DNA of 64,000 nt from Erysipelotrichaceae bacterium (GCA_015059015.1 SVBG01000001.1:136026-200025); one strand, 5' to 3'; positions 28,363-37,453 are shown, counted from the stretch's first letter. The notes: generated by a model not told the origin, from the sequence alone. Translations and numbers: made by a program.

Positions 28363-28442
28363 TTCCTACGCTAGCATTACCTAGATCAGGTTATCGGGTC
28401 GTTAATATCATTAACCTCTCAGCCCATAAACTTGAGCTCCCC
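28363..28442 (-). ncRNA. TPP riboswitch (THI element)
   Basis: On the minus strand the conserved elements occur in order: GGGGAGCTC, GGGCTGAGAGG, GACCCGATAACCTGATCT, GGTAATGCTAGCGTAGG. This is the standard thiamine pyrophosphate aptamer. It controls the adjacent thiT gene; no classic terminator is seen between aptamer and gene. Confidence 0.95.
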
Positions 28443-28509
28443 GTAATATGACACTATTATTATATCAAAAAATTATCTTTTCTGCAATCTATAAACTTTA
28501 TAAATAGTT

Positions 28510-29283
28510 TTATATTGTCGAATCTCCACTTGTAACATGAGTCCATAGATATTTTCCGTTTTGTTGTTTTTCTTTTATCCAAGAAAAATCTTCTAAAGTA
28601 GATGAAGCTGGATAATTTGGAACTGCATAACCAGTGATAGTTTTATTATTAAGTTTAATACGCCATACCCCGACTTTATTACTTCTATTTCCTTCTATTG
28701 TATATATATATGTTCCATCACAATATGCAACTATTCCTGTATGAGATGCACCACTGTTTAAGAAGAAGACTATATCACCAGTAATTGGAGTATAGTTTTT
28801 CTTATATTTAAAGATTCCTTTTTTCTCGCACCATTCTTTGCCAGTATAACAACCTTGATATTTTAAAAGCAAATCATGACTTAGTCCTGCATGATGCCAG
28901 TTCCAAGATACAAACATTGCACACCAAGGTTGACCATTATTGCCATACCATGCACCATATTTTTGAATATTATTATAATTACCTTTTGCATCTTTTCCTT
29001 CATATATCCCTACTTGAGAATAAGCTAATTGAACTAGTTTTGCACGATAATCAATATCATATACTTTATTTGTATTATCTTCTTCAATATTATCATCAGT
29101 AATAATTTCATCGTTAATATTATCATCTATAACCCCATCTATTATGATATCATCTTCAATACTATCATCAATTATAATTTCATTGTTATTATCTTCATTA
29201 TTAGTATTGTTGTTTATATTAGTACAACTACTAATAAGTAATAAGCATAAAAGCGATATTAAAAATAGTAATTTATTTTTCAT
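28510..29283 (-). CDS. CHAP-domain lipoprotein (wall hydrolase), short paralogue
   Basis: A 257-residue protein. The signal peptide ends in lipobox LISSC with Cys20. An Asp/Ile/Asn-rich linker follows (about 21-72), then a CHAP domain with the catalytic cysteine in QPWCAMFVSW and histidine in GASHTGIV. CHAP enzymes cut peptidoglycan peptides or amide bonds. The domain and the final SWIKEKQQNGKYLW segment are clearly paralogous to the 29411-31078 protein. Expressed from its own promoter at 29318-29346. Confidence 0.9.
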   Translation of the reverse strand: MKNKLLFLISLLCLLLISSCTNINNNTNNEDNNNEIIIDDSIEDDIIIDGVIDDNINDEIITDDNIEEDNTNKVYDIDYRAKLVQLAYSQVGIYEGKDAKGNYNNIQKYGAWYGNNGQPWCAMFVSWNWHHAGLSHDLLLKYQGCYTGKEWCEKKGIFKYKKNYTPITGDIVFFLNSGASHTGIVAYCDGTYIYTIEGNRSNKVGVWRIKLNNKTITGYAVPNYPASSTLEDFSWIKEKQQNGKYLWTHVTSGDSTI

Positions 29284-29317
29284 TTAAGTCCCCCTATAAG
29301 TTCTAATTTACGATATA

Positions 29318-29346
29318 ATTATACAATATTAGATATCTATTTTCAA
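29318..29346 (-). promoter_or_regulatory. Promoter of the short CHAP lipoprotein
   Basis: Minus strand TTGAAA (29341-29346), 17-bp spacer, TATAAT (29318-29323). The box and the bases after it are nearly identical to the promoter at 31113-31141. Confidence 0.8.
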
Positions 29347-29377
29347 TAGATATTTAGATAATATTTTTGGTAAATTA

Positions 29378-29403
29378 TGAAAAAAAGGAGCAGTAAATGC
29401 TCC
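29378..29403 (-). terminator. Terminator of the long CHAP lipoprotein
   Basis: GGAGCA (29387-29392) and TGCTCC (29398-29403) with loop GTAAA, followed on the minus strand by a T6 run. Confidence 0.8.
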
Positions 29404-29410
29404 TATAATT

Positions 29411-31078
29411 TTATGTTGTTGAATCTCCAGCTGAAACGTTAGTCCAAAGGTATGATCCATCAGGTTGTTGATCTTTAATCCAACTACAGTTATCGTATTC
29501 AGTAAGTCCAGGATAGTTTGGAATACCATATCCAATAATTCTAGTATTATCTAATTTTATACGCCATACACCCACACAATTACTTCTATTTCCTTCTATT
29601 GTATAGATATATTCTCCATCACAGTGAGCTACTATACCAGTATGAGAAGAAACTCCATTGTATGTACTACCACTTTGGAAGAATATAATATCGCCTGTAG
29701 TTGGTATGTAATCTTCTTTATTTTTGAAGATTCCTTGTTCTTTACACCACTGCATTCCAGCTGTACATCCTTGGTATTTTAGTAGTAAATCATTACTTAG
29801 ACCAGCATGATACCAACACCAAGAAACAAATGTTGCACACCAAGGCTCACCATTATTTCCATACCATTTACCAAATTTAGTATCATTATCATAGTCACCA
29901 TTTGGTTTTAATCCTTCTTTAATGCCTACTTGTTCAAATGCAAGATCAACAATTCGTTTACGGTAGTCTACTAATACTTCACCTTTTACTGTAATCATAT
30001 ATTTAGTTCTAATTGAAGGATCACTTTCCTTATAACAAGTTATTGATGATCTACCTTCTTTAATACCAGATACTTCTAAAGCAGTATCATATTTAGTAGG
30101 GCGAGCAATTTCTGAATCATCACATAACCATACAAAATCACTAGGAATTTGGTTATTTGTTAAATTCATAGGTAAGATTTCACCAATTTTAATTTGACCT
30201 AATTCTTTAGTTGGTCTAATCATAAATTCAGTAGTAGGATCCCCAACTCTAATATTAATAGTTTGTTTTACATTAGGATTATGAATTGATGTTGCAGTAA
30301 CAATAACATCTCCAATTTTTTTTGCTGTTAAAACTCTGTTTTCAATTTCTGCAACACTATCATCATCAACAGTATATATAAAATCATCTTCAGTTGTTTC
30401 ATAAAGATCAGTAAAATCAAATACCCATATTTCAACTTTATCACCAACTGCAGTAATTGAAGTTGTAGAATCAAGTTGGAATGATGATTTATATACTGTA
30501 AATTCAAGTGATATTGTTTTAGATGCATCTTCTTTTAAGGTAAGAGTTGCAGTATATGTACCAACTCTTCTTGCGGTAATTGAACCATCAGTATTTATCT
30601 TTACACCATTTGTTGTATCAAATGTAATATTAAATAAATCAACGCTATCGTAGTTTTCTAAATTAAATCCAATTTTTTCTCCAACAACATAATAATCTTT
30701 ATCCATTTCTGCAATAGGATCTGGTAAAATAATATCATTATAGCTTGGATCAACTTCACCACATTCGCACTTGCCTTCTACAAAGTTATGTACATGAGGG
30801 GAAACATAATTTGGGTCTTCAGCACCACATTCACATTTGCCATCTACATATTCATGTACATGTGGAGGAACATAATTTGGATCTTCATCGCCACATTCAC
30901 ATTTGCCATCTACATATTCATGTGTGTGAGGAGGAACATAGTTAGGATCTGCTTCACCACATTCACAAATTCCTTCTATAAAACTATGCTCATGTGGTTC
31001 ATTATTATTTTTGTTTTTACATCCAGTAATGAATAAAAAAGCTAATAATAATATTAGAATTAGAAATTTATTTTTCAT
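29411..31078 (-). CDS. CHAP-domain lipoprotein with His/Cys repeats and Ig-like domains
   Basis: A 555-residue protein. Lipobox FITGC places the lipid on Cys20. Four 22-residue repeats follow (about 29-116) of the pattern H-x-H-x-[FY]-[IV]-x-G-x-C-x-C-G-x-x-D-P-x-Y; each has two His and two Cys, so metal binding is possible. Three Big_2-like Ig domains span about 118-365. The C-terminal CHAP domain has its cysteine in EPWCATFVSW and histidine in SSHTGIV. It likely trims peptidoglycan on the outer face of the membrane. It shares the C-terminal half with the shorter protein downstream and has a duplicated promoter. Confidence 0.9.
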   Translation of the reverse strand: MKNKFLILILLLAFLFITGCKNKNNNEPHEHSFIEGICECGEADPNYVPPHTHEYVDGKCECGDEDPNYVPPHVHEYVDGKCECGAEDPNYVSPHVHNFVEGKCECGEVDPSYNDIILPDPIAEMDKDYYVVGEKIGFNLENYDSVDLFNITFDTTNGVKINTDGSITARRVGTYTATLTLKEDASKTISLEFTVYKSSFQLDSTTSITAVGDKVEIWVFDFTDLYETTEDDFIYTVDDDSVAEIENRVLTAKKIGDVIVTATSIHNPNVKQTINIRVGDPTTEFMIRPTKELGQIKIGEILPMNLTNNQIPSDFVWLCDDSEIARPTKYDTALEVSGIKEGRSSITCYKESDPSIRTKYMITVKGEVLVDYRKRIVDLAFEQVGIKEGLKPNGDYDNDTKFGKWYGNNGEPWCATFVSWCWYHAGLSNDLLLKYQGCTAGMQWCKEQGIFKNKEDYIPTTGDIIFFQSGSTYNGVSSHTGIVAHCDGEYIYTIEGNRSNCVGVWRIKLDNTRIIGYGIPNYPGLTEYDNCSWIKDQQPDGSYLWTNVSAGDSTT

Positions 31079-31112
31079 ATCAATTCTCCAATTTCTTTAA
31101 ATTTACGATATA

Positions 31113-31141
31113 ATTATACAATATTAATTTATTATTTTCAA
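31113..31141 (-). promoter_or_regulatory. Promoter of the long CHAP lipoprotein
   Basis: Minus strand TTGAAA (31136-31141), 17-bp spacer, TATAAT (31113-31118), duplicated at 29318-29346. Confidence 0.8.
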
Positions 31142-31226
31142 TTAGATTAATCAAATTTAATTGACTATTTTAAATTATAGCAAATCTATCATAAATATGG
31201 TATACTAATACATAGAGGTAAAACAT

Positions 31227-32012
31227 ATGAAAAAATTTATATATATTTTATGTTTATTATTTATATTATTAATTAGTTCATGTACAAATGTAAATAACAA
31301 AAGAATTCTACCTGATTTAACAGGGAAAAGTAGAACTCAAATTGAAGAAATTATGGAAGATGCTGATATTGATTATATATTTAAGTTCTCTGATCAAATT
31401 ATTGAAAGTAGTTTAGATTTAGATATATTTGTTTCATATAATGGCGATTATAAAGCAGGCGATGAGATTGATGCTAATTATCAAATTTATGTGTATACTA
31501 CTGTCCTTCCAATTACATATGAAATTCATGATGAAGTTAAAATGGATTTTGAATATGTAGATAAAAGTTTTATAAATGATGGAATAGGTGAAGTAGAACT
31601 TGTATATTCAATTGATGGTGATACCGCAAGATTTAGAGATATTATAACTGGAGAGGTATTTTCTTTAAGATTTTTAGGTATTGATACACCTGAATCTACA
31701 ATTGACAAAGACCCATGGGGAAAGGCTGCATCTAACTACACTAAAAAGAAATTAGAAAGCGCTAAAACAATTGTCTTAGAAGCAGAAGGTGCTAGAACTG
31801 AAAATTATGGAAGATATTTGGGTTTTGTCTGGGTAGATGGAGTTTTATTAAATTTAGAACTTGTTGAACAAGCATATTCTAATTCAACACTAAATAATAG
31901 TAAATACGCAGAATATTTTAGTTTAGCATCTAGTCAAGCTAAAAAAACAGGTAGACGTTTCTTTGGTGAAACTGATCCAAATTATGATTATGATAGAAAA
32001 GAGTTCAAATAA
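31227..32012 (+). CDS. Thermonuclease-like lipoprotein (SNase domain)
   Basis: A 261-residue protein with signal peptide and lipobox LISSC. Residues about 28-98 look like a PASTA module (LPDLTGKSRTQIEEIM). A staphylococcal-nuclease domain follows (about 125-258): SIDGDTARFR, RFLGIDTPES, EGARTENYGRYLGFVW and LNLELVEQAYS, which carry the usual Arg, Glu and Arg active-site residues. It probably degrades DNA or RNA at the cell surface. The next gene starts one base after its stop, so they form an operon. Confidence 0.9.
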   Translation: MKKFIYILCLLFILLISSCTNVNNKRILPDLTGKSRTQIEEIMEDADIDYIFKFSDQIIESSLDLDIFVSYNGDYKAGDEIDANYQIYVYTTVLPITYEIHDEVKMDFEYVDKSFINDGIGEVELVYSIDGDTARFRDIITGEVFSLRFLGIDTPESTIDKDPWGKAASNYTKKKLESAKTIVLEAEGARTENYGRYLGFVWVDGVLLNLELVEQAYSNSTLNNSKYAEYFSLASSQAKKTGRRFFGETDPNYDYDRKEFK

Positions 32013-32013
32013 G

Positions 32014-32652
32014 ATGTATAAAGCAGTAATTTTTGATTTAGATGGAACAATACTTAATACACTTGATGATTTATATTATAGTACTAATTACGCATTAGTG
32101 AAATATAATTTAAATAAAAGAACTTATGAAGAAATAAGATGCTTTGTGGGAAATGGTGTAAAAGTTCTAATAGAAAAAGCTGTTGGAGAAAACCACCAAC
32201 ATTTAGTTGATAATGTTATATTAGAATTTAAAAACCATTATAAGGAACATTCCCTTGATCATATAAAAGAATATGATGGTATTAAAGAAGTATTAATAGA
32301 ATTAAAAAGAAAAGGATTAAAATTAGCTGTCGTAACGAATAAATTCAACCAAGCTGCACAAGATATAATTAATAAATACTTTAATGGTATATTTGATATT
32401 GTACTTGGAGAAACTAAAGAATTAAATAGAAAACCACATCCAGATATGTGTAATTATGTTTTACAAAAATTAAAAGTAAGTTCAACTGAAGCACTCTATG
32501 TTGGCGATAGTGATGTTGATATAATGACAGCAAAAAATGCTAATTTAAAATGTATATCTTGTTCTTGGGGCTTTAGAACTAAAGATGAATTATTCTCTTC
32601 TGGTGCAAATATTATTATTGATAACCCTTTTGATATTATAAAATATTTATAA
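32014..32652 (+). CDS. HAD-family phosphatase, phosphoglycolate phosphatase-like
   Basis: ATG 32014 is chosen as it begins the canonical MYKAVIFDLDGT motif; the frame extends upstream inside the nuclease gene. A 212-residue protein with HAD motif I DLDGT, motif II VVTN, a motif III lysine (KPHPDM) and motif IV YVGDSDVDI. The helical cap between motifs I and II is that of the Gph/PpaX group. It dephosphorylates small phosphorylated metabolites; the exact substrate cannot be read from sequence. No strong ribosome site is seen, which fits coupling to the upstream gene. Confidence 0.9.
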   Translation: MYKAVIFDLDGTILNTLDDLYYSTNYALVKYNLNKRTYEEIRCFVGNGVKVLIEKAVGENHQHLVDNVILEFKNHYKEHSLDHIKEYDGIKEVLIELKRKGLKLAVVTNKFNQAAQDIINKYFNGIFDIVLGETKELNRKPHPDMCNYVLQKLKVSSTEALYVGDSDVDIMTAKNANLKCISCSWGFRTKDELFSSGANIIIDNPFDIIKYL

Positions 32653-32685
32653 TAAAAAAAATTTTATTTATTTTCTTATAAAATC

Positions 32686-32714
32686 TTGACAACAATATTA
32701 TAATTTAGTAAAAT
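32686..32714 (+). promoter_or_regulatory. Promoter of the P-type ATPase gene
   Basis: TTGACA (32686-32691), 17-bp spacer, TAAAAT (32709-32714). A GGAGG site precedes the ATG at 32741. Confidence 0.8.
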
Positions 32715-32740
32715 AGTATAGTTAATAAAATGGAGGTACT

Positions 32741-35458
32741 ATGCAAAAAACATTTGAAGAACTTAAAAAAGAGTTCGGTATAGAAAATTTAGATGGTTTA
32801 AATGATGCTAAGGTATTAGAACAAAGAGAAAAATATGGTGAAAATGCCTTAAAAGAAAAAAAGAAACAAAGCTTATTTATTAAATTTTTATTAGAGTTTA
32901 AAGATGCATTAATAATTATTTTAATGATTGCAGCTGTTGTATCATTAATTGTAGATCCACATGAATGGGTTGAAAGTTTAATTATTTTTGTAGTTATTAT
33001 TGTTAATGCGATACTTGGTGTATATCAAGAAGGTAAAGCGGAAAAATCACTTGATGCTTTAAAGAAAATGTCTTCACCTACTTGTAAAGTATGGCGTAAT
33101 AATGTCCTTGTAACTATTCCTACAAAAGATTTAGTTGTAGGTGATGTAATTGTTGTAGAAGCTGGTGACTTTATTCCTGCTGATGCTAAAATCATTGAAT
33201 GTTCAAATCTTAAAGTTGATGAATCAGCACTTACAGGTGAAAGTGTTGCGGTAGATAAAGATGCAACAGAAATCCTAGATCATATTGTTGGTTTAGGTGA
33301 TATGAAAAACTGTTTATTCTCATCTACATTTGTTACAAATGGTAAAGCAAAAGCACTTGTTACAGGTACTGGTATGAATACAGAAATTGGTAAAATCGCA
33401 GGTGCACTTTTAGAATCAGAAGATACTGAAACACCACTTCAAAAGAAACTTACTCAAGTTGGTAAAGCAATCGGTATTATGGCACTTGGTATTTGTGCTG
33501 TTGTATTTGTGTTAAATGTTTTAAAACCAACTGAAGATGGTGTTGAACTTGGTGATAAATTACTTGATGCATTTAAGATTGCGGTATCCTTAGCTGTTGC
33601 TGCTATTCCTGAAGGACTTGCAACTGTTGTTACTATTGTTCTTGCTATTGGTGTTGAAAAGATGGCAAAACATAATGCTATTGTTAAAAAACTTCCTGCT
33701 GTTGAAACACTAGGTTCAACTAACGTTATTTGTAGTGATAAAACTGGTACTCTTACACAAAATAAGATGACAGTTGTTAATGTATATTTAACTGAACTAA
33801 AAGATTTAAAAGACTTAACTGAAAATGAAAAAACAATGTTATTATATTTTGCAACTTGTTGTGATGCATCAATCAGTTTTGAAGATGGTAAAGAAGTAAG
33901 AATTGGTGATCCTACAGAACTTGCTTTACTTGATGCAAATAATTTATATGGTAGAAAGAGTAATTTAACTAGAGTTCTTGATTTACCATTTGATTCAGAT
34001 CGTAAGCTTATGACAACTGTTGTTGAAATGAATGGTAAATATTTAGCTATTACAAAAGGTGCTCCTGATATTGTTATTTCAAGAAGTATTAATAATCAAG
34101 AATTATTAGATAAAGCACTTGATGCAAATAATACAATGGCTACAAATGCAATAAGAGTACTTGCTCTTGGTATTAAATGGTTTGACTCTCTCCCAGATGC
34201 AGATGTATTAGAACAAAATATGGAATTTATTGGTTTAATTGGTATGATTGACCCTGCTCGTGATGAAGTAAAAGATGCAATCGCTGTTGCTAGTAAAGCA
34301 GGTATTTCAACAGTTATGATTACTGGTGACCATGTAACTACAGCTAAAGCAATCGCATTACAACTAGGAATTCTTCATGAAGGTGAACTTGCAATTACGT
34401 CTTCAGAACTTGCTAAGATTTCTGATGAAGAACTTTATGAAGATATTGAAAAATATCGTGTTTATGCTCGTGTATCACCTAATGATAAGGTAAGAATTGT
34501 TTCTACTTGGAAGAAAAAAGGCTACATTGCTGCAATGACTGGTGATGGTGTAAATGATGCGCCTGCACTTAAAAAAGCAGATATCGGTTGTGCAATGGGT
34601 ATTACAGGAACAGACGTTTCTAAACAAGCTGCTGATATGATTTTAACTGATGATAACTTTACAACAATTGTTGAAGCAGTTAAACAAGGTAGAGGAATAT
34701 TTGCAAATATTCAAAAATGTGTTAAATACTTATTATCTTCAAATATTGGAGAAGTTATTACAATCTTTGTTGCATCATGCTTAGTATTAATTCCAATGTT
34801 TGCTGGACTTGGAACTCCACTTTCGCCAATTCATCTACTTTGGATTAATTTAATTACAGACTCACTTCCTGCATTTGGTCTTGGTATGGAAGAACCTGAA
34901 GACGATGTAATGGATAAAAAACCTCGTGGTGCTAAAGAAGGATTCTTTAGTAATGGATTAATGGGAAAAATTATCGTTGAAGGTATTATTATTGGATGTT
35001 TAACACTTGTTGCTTATCTAATTGGTCACTTTGTATTTAATCATGTAATTGGTCAAACTATGGCATTCTTAACACTTTCATCTACTCAATTATTCCATGC
35101 ATTTAATGTTAAGAGTGATCATACAATTTTCTCTAAACATACATTTGATAATAGATTCTTAAATATGGCATTCATTATTGGCTTTGTATTACAATTATTT
35201 GTAATTTATTGTCCAGGACTTAATACTGCTGTATTTAAATTTGAAGCACTAAGCGTTGTACAACTATTAATTTCTATTGGTTTAGCACTTGTAATGGTTG
35301 TTATTATGGAAATTTCAAAATGTTTCTCAAAGATATGGGACAAATTAAACATATTTGAAAAATTAGTGTTAATTTTAGTTTCTATAATTATACCTATTTT
35401 ATTAGTGTTTATAATTAAACCAGTTATAAAACATGTATCTAAAAGATATGATAATTGA
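32741..35458 (+). CDS. Calcium-translocating P-type ATPase
   Basis: A 905-residue P2-type ATPase. Visible motifs are LTGES in the actuator domain, PEGL in membrane helix 4 (typical of Ca2+ pumps), CSDKTGTLT with the phosphorylated Asp, and TGDGVNDAPALKKADIG in the hinge. The N-terminal cation-ATPase domain and C-terminal six-helix domain are complete. It exports Ca2+ (or a related ion) from the cytosol at the expense of ATP. It is a single-gene unit with its own promoter and terminator. The stop is TGA, evidence that TGA is not a tryptophan codon here. Confidence 0.95.
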   Translation: MQKTFEELKKEFGIENLDGLNDAKVLEQREKYGENALKEKKKQSLFIKFLLEFKDALIIILMIAAVVSLIVDPHEWVESLIIFVVIIVNAILGVYQEGKAEKSLDALKKMSSPTCKVWRNNVLVTIPTKDLVVGDVIVVEAGDFIPADAKIIECSNLKVDESALTGESVAVDKDATEILDHIVGLGDMKNCLFSSTFVTNGKAKALVTGTGMNTEIGKIAGALLESEDTETPLQKKLTQVGKAIGIMALGICAVVFVLNVLKPTEDGVELGDKLLDAFKIAVSLAVAAIPEGLATVVTIVLAIGVEKMAKHNAIVKKLPAVETLGSTNVICSDKTGTLTQNKMTVVNVYLTELKDLKDLTENEKTMLLYFATCCDASISFEDGKEVRIGDPTELALLDANNLYGRKSNLTRVLDLPFDSDRKLMTTVVEMNGKYLAITKGAPDIVISRSINNQELLDKALDANNTMATNAIRVLALGIKWFDSLPDADVLEQNMEFIGLIGMIDPARDEVKDAIAVASKAGISTVMITGDHVTTAKAIALQLGILHEGELAITSSELAKISDEELYEDIEKYRVYARVSPNDKVRIVSTWKKKGYIAAMTGDGVNDAPALKKADIGCAMGITGTDVSKQAADMILTDDNFTTIVEAVKQGRGIFANIQKCVKYLLSSNIGEVITIFVASCLVLIPMFAGLGTPLSPIHLLWINLITDSLPAFGLGMEEPEDDVMDKKPRGAKEGFFSNGLMGKIIVEGIIIGCLTLVAYLIGHFVFNHVIGQTMAFLTLSSTQLFHAFNVKSDHTIFSKHTFDNRFLNMAFIIGFVLQLFVIYCPGLNTAVFKFEALSVVQLLISIGLALVMVVIMEISKCFSKIWDKLNIFEKLVLILVSIIIPILLVFIIKPVIKHVSKRYDN

Positions 35459-35481
35459 TAAAATATTTATATAAATTAAAT

Positions 35482-35511
35482 GAGTAAATCTAAATGATTT
35501 ACTCTTTTGTT
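35482..35511 (+). terminator. Terminator of the P-type ATPase gene
   Basis: GAGTAAATC (35482-35490) and GATTTACTC (35496-35504), loop TAAAT, T run. Confidence 0.9.
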
Positions 35512-35520
35512 ATTAATTAG

Positions 35521-35574
35521 TTGACATTTATAAAATTATATGATAAAATACTATTGTTAGCAATTGCTAACAAT
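35521..35574 (+). promoter_or_regulatory. Consensus promoter with a palindromic operator at the start site
   Basis: TTGACA (35521-35526), 17-bp spacer, TAAAAT (35544-35549). A perfect 22-bp palindrome with centre TTAGCAATTGCTAA covers 35553-35574, over the expected transcription start near 35556. This is the layout of a repressor-controlled promoter; the regulator (MarR-, Fur- or DtxR-like would all fit) is unknown. Confidence 0.75.
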
Positions 35575-35709
35575 TTAGACAAGGTATTATATAATTTATT
35601 TTTGGATATATTTAACCTCCGATTTAATATAAAAAAATATAAATTATTTAATTATCAATAAATAACCTCCGTAAAATTAGGCGATGTAATATTTCATCGT
35701 CTTTTTTTT
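35556..35709 (+). ncRNA. Candidate regulatory small RNA with two anti-Shine-Dalgarno motifs
   Basis: About 154 nt between a consensus promoter and a Rho-independent terminator (GGCGATG 35680-35686, CATCGTC 35695-35701, then T8). No credible reading frame is present. TAACCTCCG occurs twice, at 35613-35621 and 35663-35671, 50 bases apart in AT-rich, probably unpaired sequence. ACCTCC is complementary to the Shine-Dalgarno GGAGGU, as in C-rich loops of Gram-positive regulatory RNAs. Ends were predicted by eye; expression is not shown. Confidence 0.6.
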
Positions 35710-35763
35710 GCATTTTTATAAAAATAGTGTATAATAATAAAAAAGAATATTTAAGGGGGCTTT

Positions 35764-36255
35764 ATGAAGTATTTAAAATATTTATTTTTGGTTTGTTATA
35801 TTTTTATAACATTTGTAATATTCATAAAAGCATTTGAAGATGGTGAGACATCTGCTGCTTCATCTGATCAAGTGACTGATATAGTTGTAGATATGATTGA
35901 TGGAATTACTCCAGGTGATGAATCAATAACTGATAAATTTGATATTGAAGATATAAAACTATTTATTAGAAAAGCAGTAGGACATTTTGGTTTATTCTTA
36001 GTGCTTGGTGTATTTGCGGTTGCGACATATTATTTGTTTATTAAAAATAGATTATTATCACTTATAATATCAATTATAGTGGGGTTTGTAACTGCAGGCT
36101 TATCTGAAATCGTCCAAGGAATACCTGCTGATAGGGCTCCAACATTTACTGATGTATTAATTGATTATGCGGGATATATGATTGCAGTATTACTATTTAG
36201 TTTAATTTTTTATTTACCATATTATATTAAAAGAAGAAAAGTAGGAAGTATGTAA
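35764..36255 (+). CDS. VanZ-like family membrane protein
   Basis: A 163-residue protein with one N-terminal helix, an acidic extracellular segment (about 22-68) and three more helices. The VanZ-type signature is seen in IRKAVGHFGLFLVLGVF and ...GFVTAGLSEIVQGIPADRAPTFTDVLIDYAG. VanZ-like proteins are small membrane proteins of uncertain function; glycopeptide resistance should not be assumed. The start follows AAGGGGGC. The gene stop lies within its terminator stem. Confidence 0.85.
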   Translation: MKYLKYLFLVCYIFITFVIFIKAFEDGETSAASSDQVTDIVVDMIDGITPGDESITDKFDIEDIKLFIRKAVGHFGLFLVLGVFAVATYYLFIKNRLLSLIISIIVGFVTAGLSEIVQGIPADRAPTFTDVLIDYAGYMIAVLLFSLIFYLPYYIKRRKVGSM

Positions 36256-36280
36256 AAATACTTGCTACTTTATTTTATTT
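36238..36280 (+). terminator. Terminator overlapping the VanZ-like stop codon
   Basis: AAAGTAGGAAGTAT (36238-36251) pairs with ATACTTGCTACTTT (36258-36271), one mismatch, followed by T-rich sequence. Confidence 0.8.
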
Positions 36281-36325
36281 TTATATAATTATTTGATATA
36301 ATATTTTTATGAAAGAAGGTATACT

Positions 36326-37453
36326 ATGAAAACAATGGATTTAGAACTTAAAAAAATATTAGATAAATATGAATATGCAGGAATATCAGTGCTTCATGCT
36401 ACAAAAGAAGGTGTTGATTTTCACATGTGTCTTGGCAAACAAGATATTGAAGAAGATATAGATACAAATGAAAATACGATTTATCGTATTGCATCTGTTT
36501 CAAAAATTATTGTAGCACTTTGTGCAATGAAACTTGTTGAAGAAGGTAAAATGGATATACATGAAGATGTATCTAAATATTTAGGATTCACATTAAGAAA
36601 TCCAAATCATCCGGATAAAAAAATTACACTTGAACATATCATGACACAATCATCTTCTATTACTGATGGATTTGATGATCCTAATAAAGGATATGATGCT
36701 GTTAATGGTCCAAGTATTTATGTTCCTTTAAAAGAGATTTTAACTAATCCTGATTATGAATATTATAATCCTAAAACATTCTTAGATGCAGCTCCAGGTG
36801 AAAAGTGGTTATACTCTAATTTTGGCTGTGGAATTTTAGGTTGTATTGTAGAATGTGTTAGTGGTAAATTATTTACTGATTATGTTAAAGAAGTTTTACT
36901 TGATCCACTAGAAATTGATGGTGGTTTTAGAGCGGGGCAAGTTGTTAAAAAAGATATGATTGCTTCACTTTATAATTATAATGATAATGGTTATAAAAAA
37001 TCTAGAAACAGTGAGCAATTTGTTAAATATATGTTCCCAGTTTATCCAATAGGTGACAACTTTAGAGGCCCAGCTGGTGGATTATTTATTAGTCCTAAAG
37101 ATTTATCAAAGATTATGATTATGATGATGAATAAAGGTGTTTATAATGGACTTAGACTTTTCAAAGAAGAAACAATTTCAGAAATGGAAAAAGTACATTA
37201 TGATGGTTATATTTATGATCGTCAGTATAAAGCAAAGGGGCTTCAACTTTGTCATTTACCATTCTATACAAAAGAACCTTTATTAGGTCACTTTGGTACA
37301 GCATATGGCTTAAAGAGCTTTATGTTCTATAACCGTGAAAATGGTTATATCTTTATGTGTAATGGTTCTAATTATAAGATTCTTCCTGATAAAAATATTT
37401 CTTCAATGCAAAATGATATATTTGAATATTTAACAAAGAAATACGAGAAATAA
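36326..37453 (+). CDS. Serine hydrolase, beta-lactamase/penicillin-binding family
   Basis: A 375-residue protein of the class C beta-lactamase superfamily. The nucleophile motif SxxK is SVSK (in RIASVSKII), the tyrosine motif is YSNFG, and GHFGTAYG resembles the third motif. There is no signal peptide, so it acts in the cytosol, probably as an esterase or peptidase and not as an antibiotic-resistance beta-lactamase. It lies seven bases before the LD-carboxypeptidase gene, which suggests a joint role in peptide or wall-fragment turnover. Confidence 0.85.
   Translation: MKTMDLELKKILDKYEYAGISVLHATKEGVDFHMCLGKQDIEEDIDTNENTIYRIASVSKIIVALCAMKLVEEGKMDIHEDVSKYLGFTLRNPNHPDKKITLEHIMTQSSSITDGFDDPNKGYDAVNGPSIYVPLKEILTNPDYEYYNPKTFLDAAPGEKWLYSNFGCGILGCIVECVSGKLFTDYVKEVLLDPLEIDGGFRAGQVVKKDMIASLYNYNDNGYKKSRNSEQFVKYMFPVYPIGDNFRGPAGGLFISPKDLSKIMIMMMNKGVYNGLRLFKEETISEMEKVHYDGYIYDRQYKAKGLQLCHLPFYTKEPLLGHFGTAYGLKSFMFYNRENGYIFMCNGSNYKILPDKNISSMQNDIFEYLTKKYEK

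Noticed and set aside
30745-31036. Plus-strand frames opposite the His/Cys repeats
   Set aside because: They are shadows produced by the repeated coding sequence of the CHAP lipoprotein.
32741-35458. Mycoplasma genetic code with TGA as tryptophan
   Set aside because: TGA ends complete genes here (35456-35458, 57610-57612) and tryptophans are encoded by TGG.
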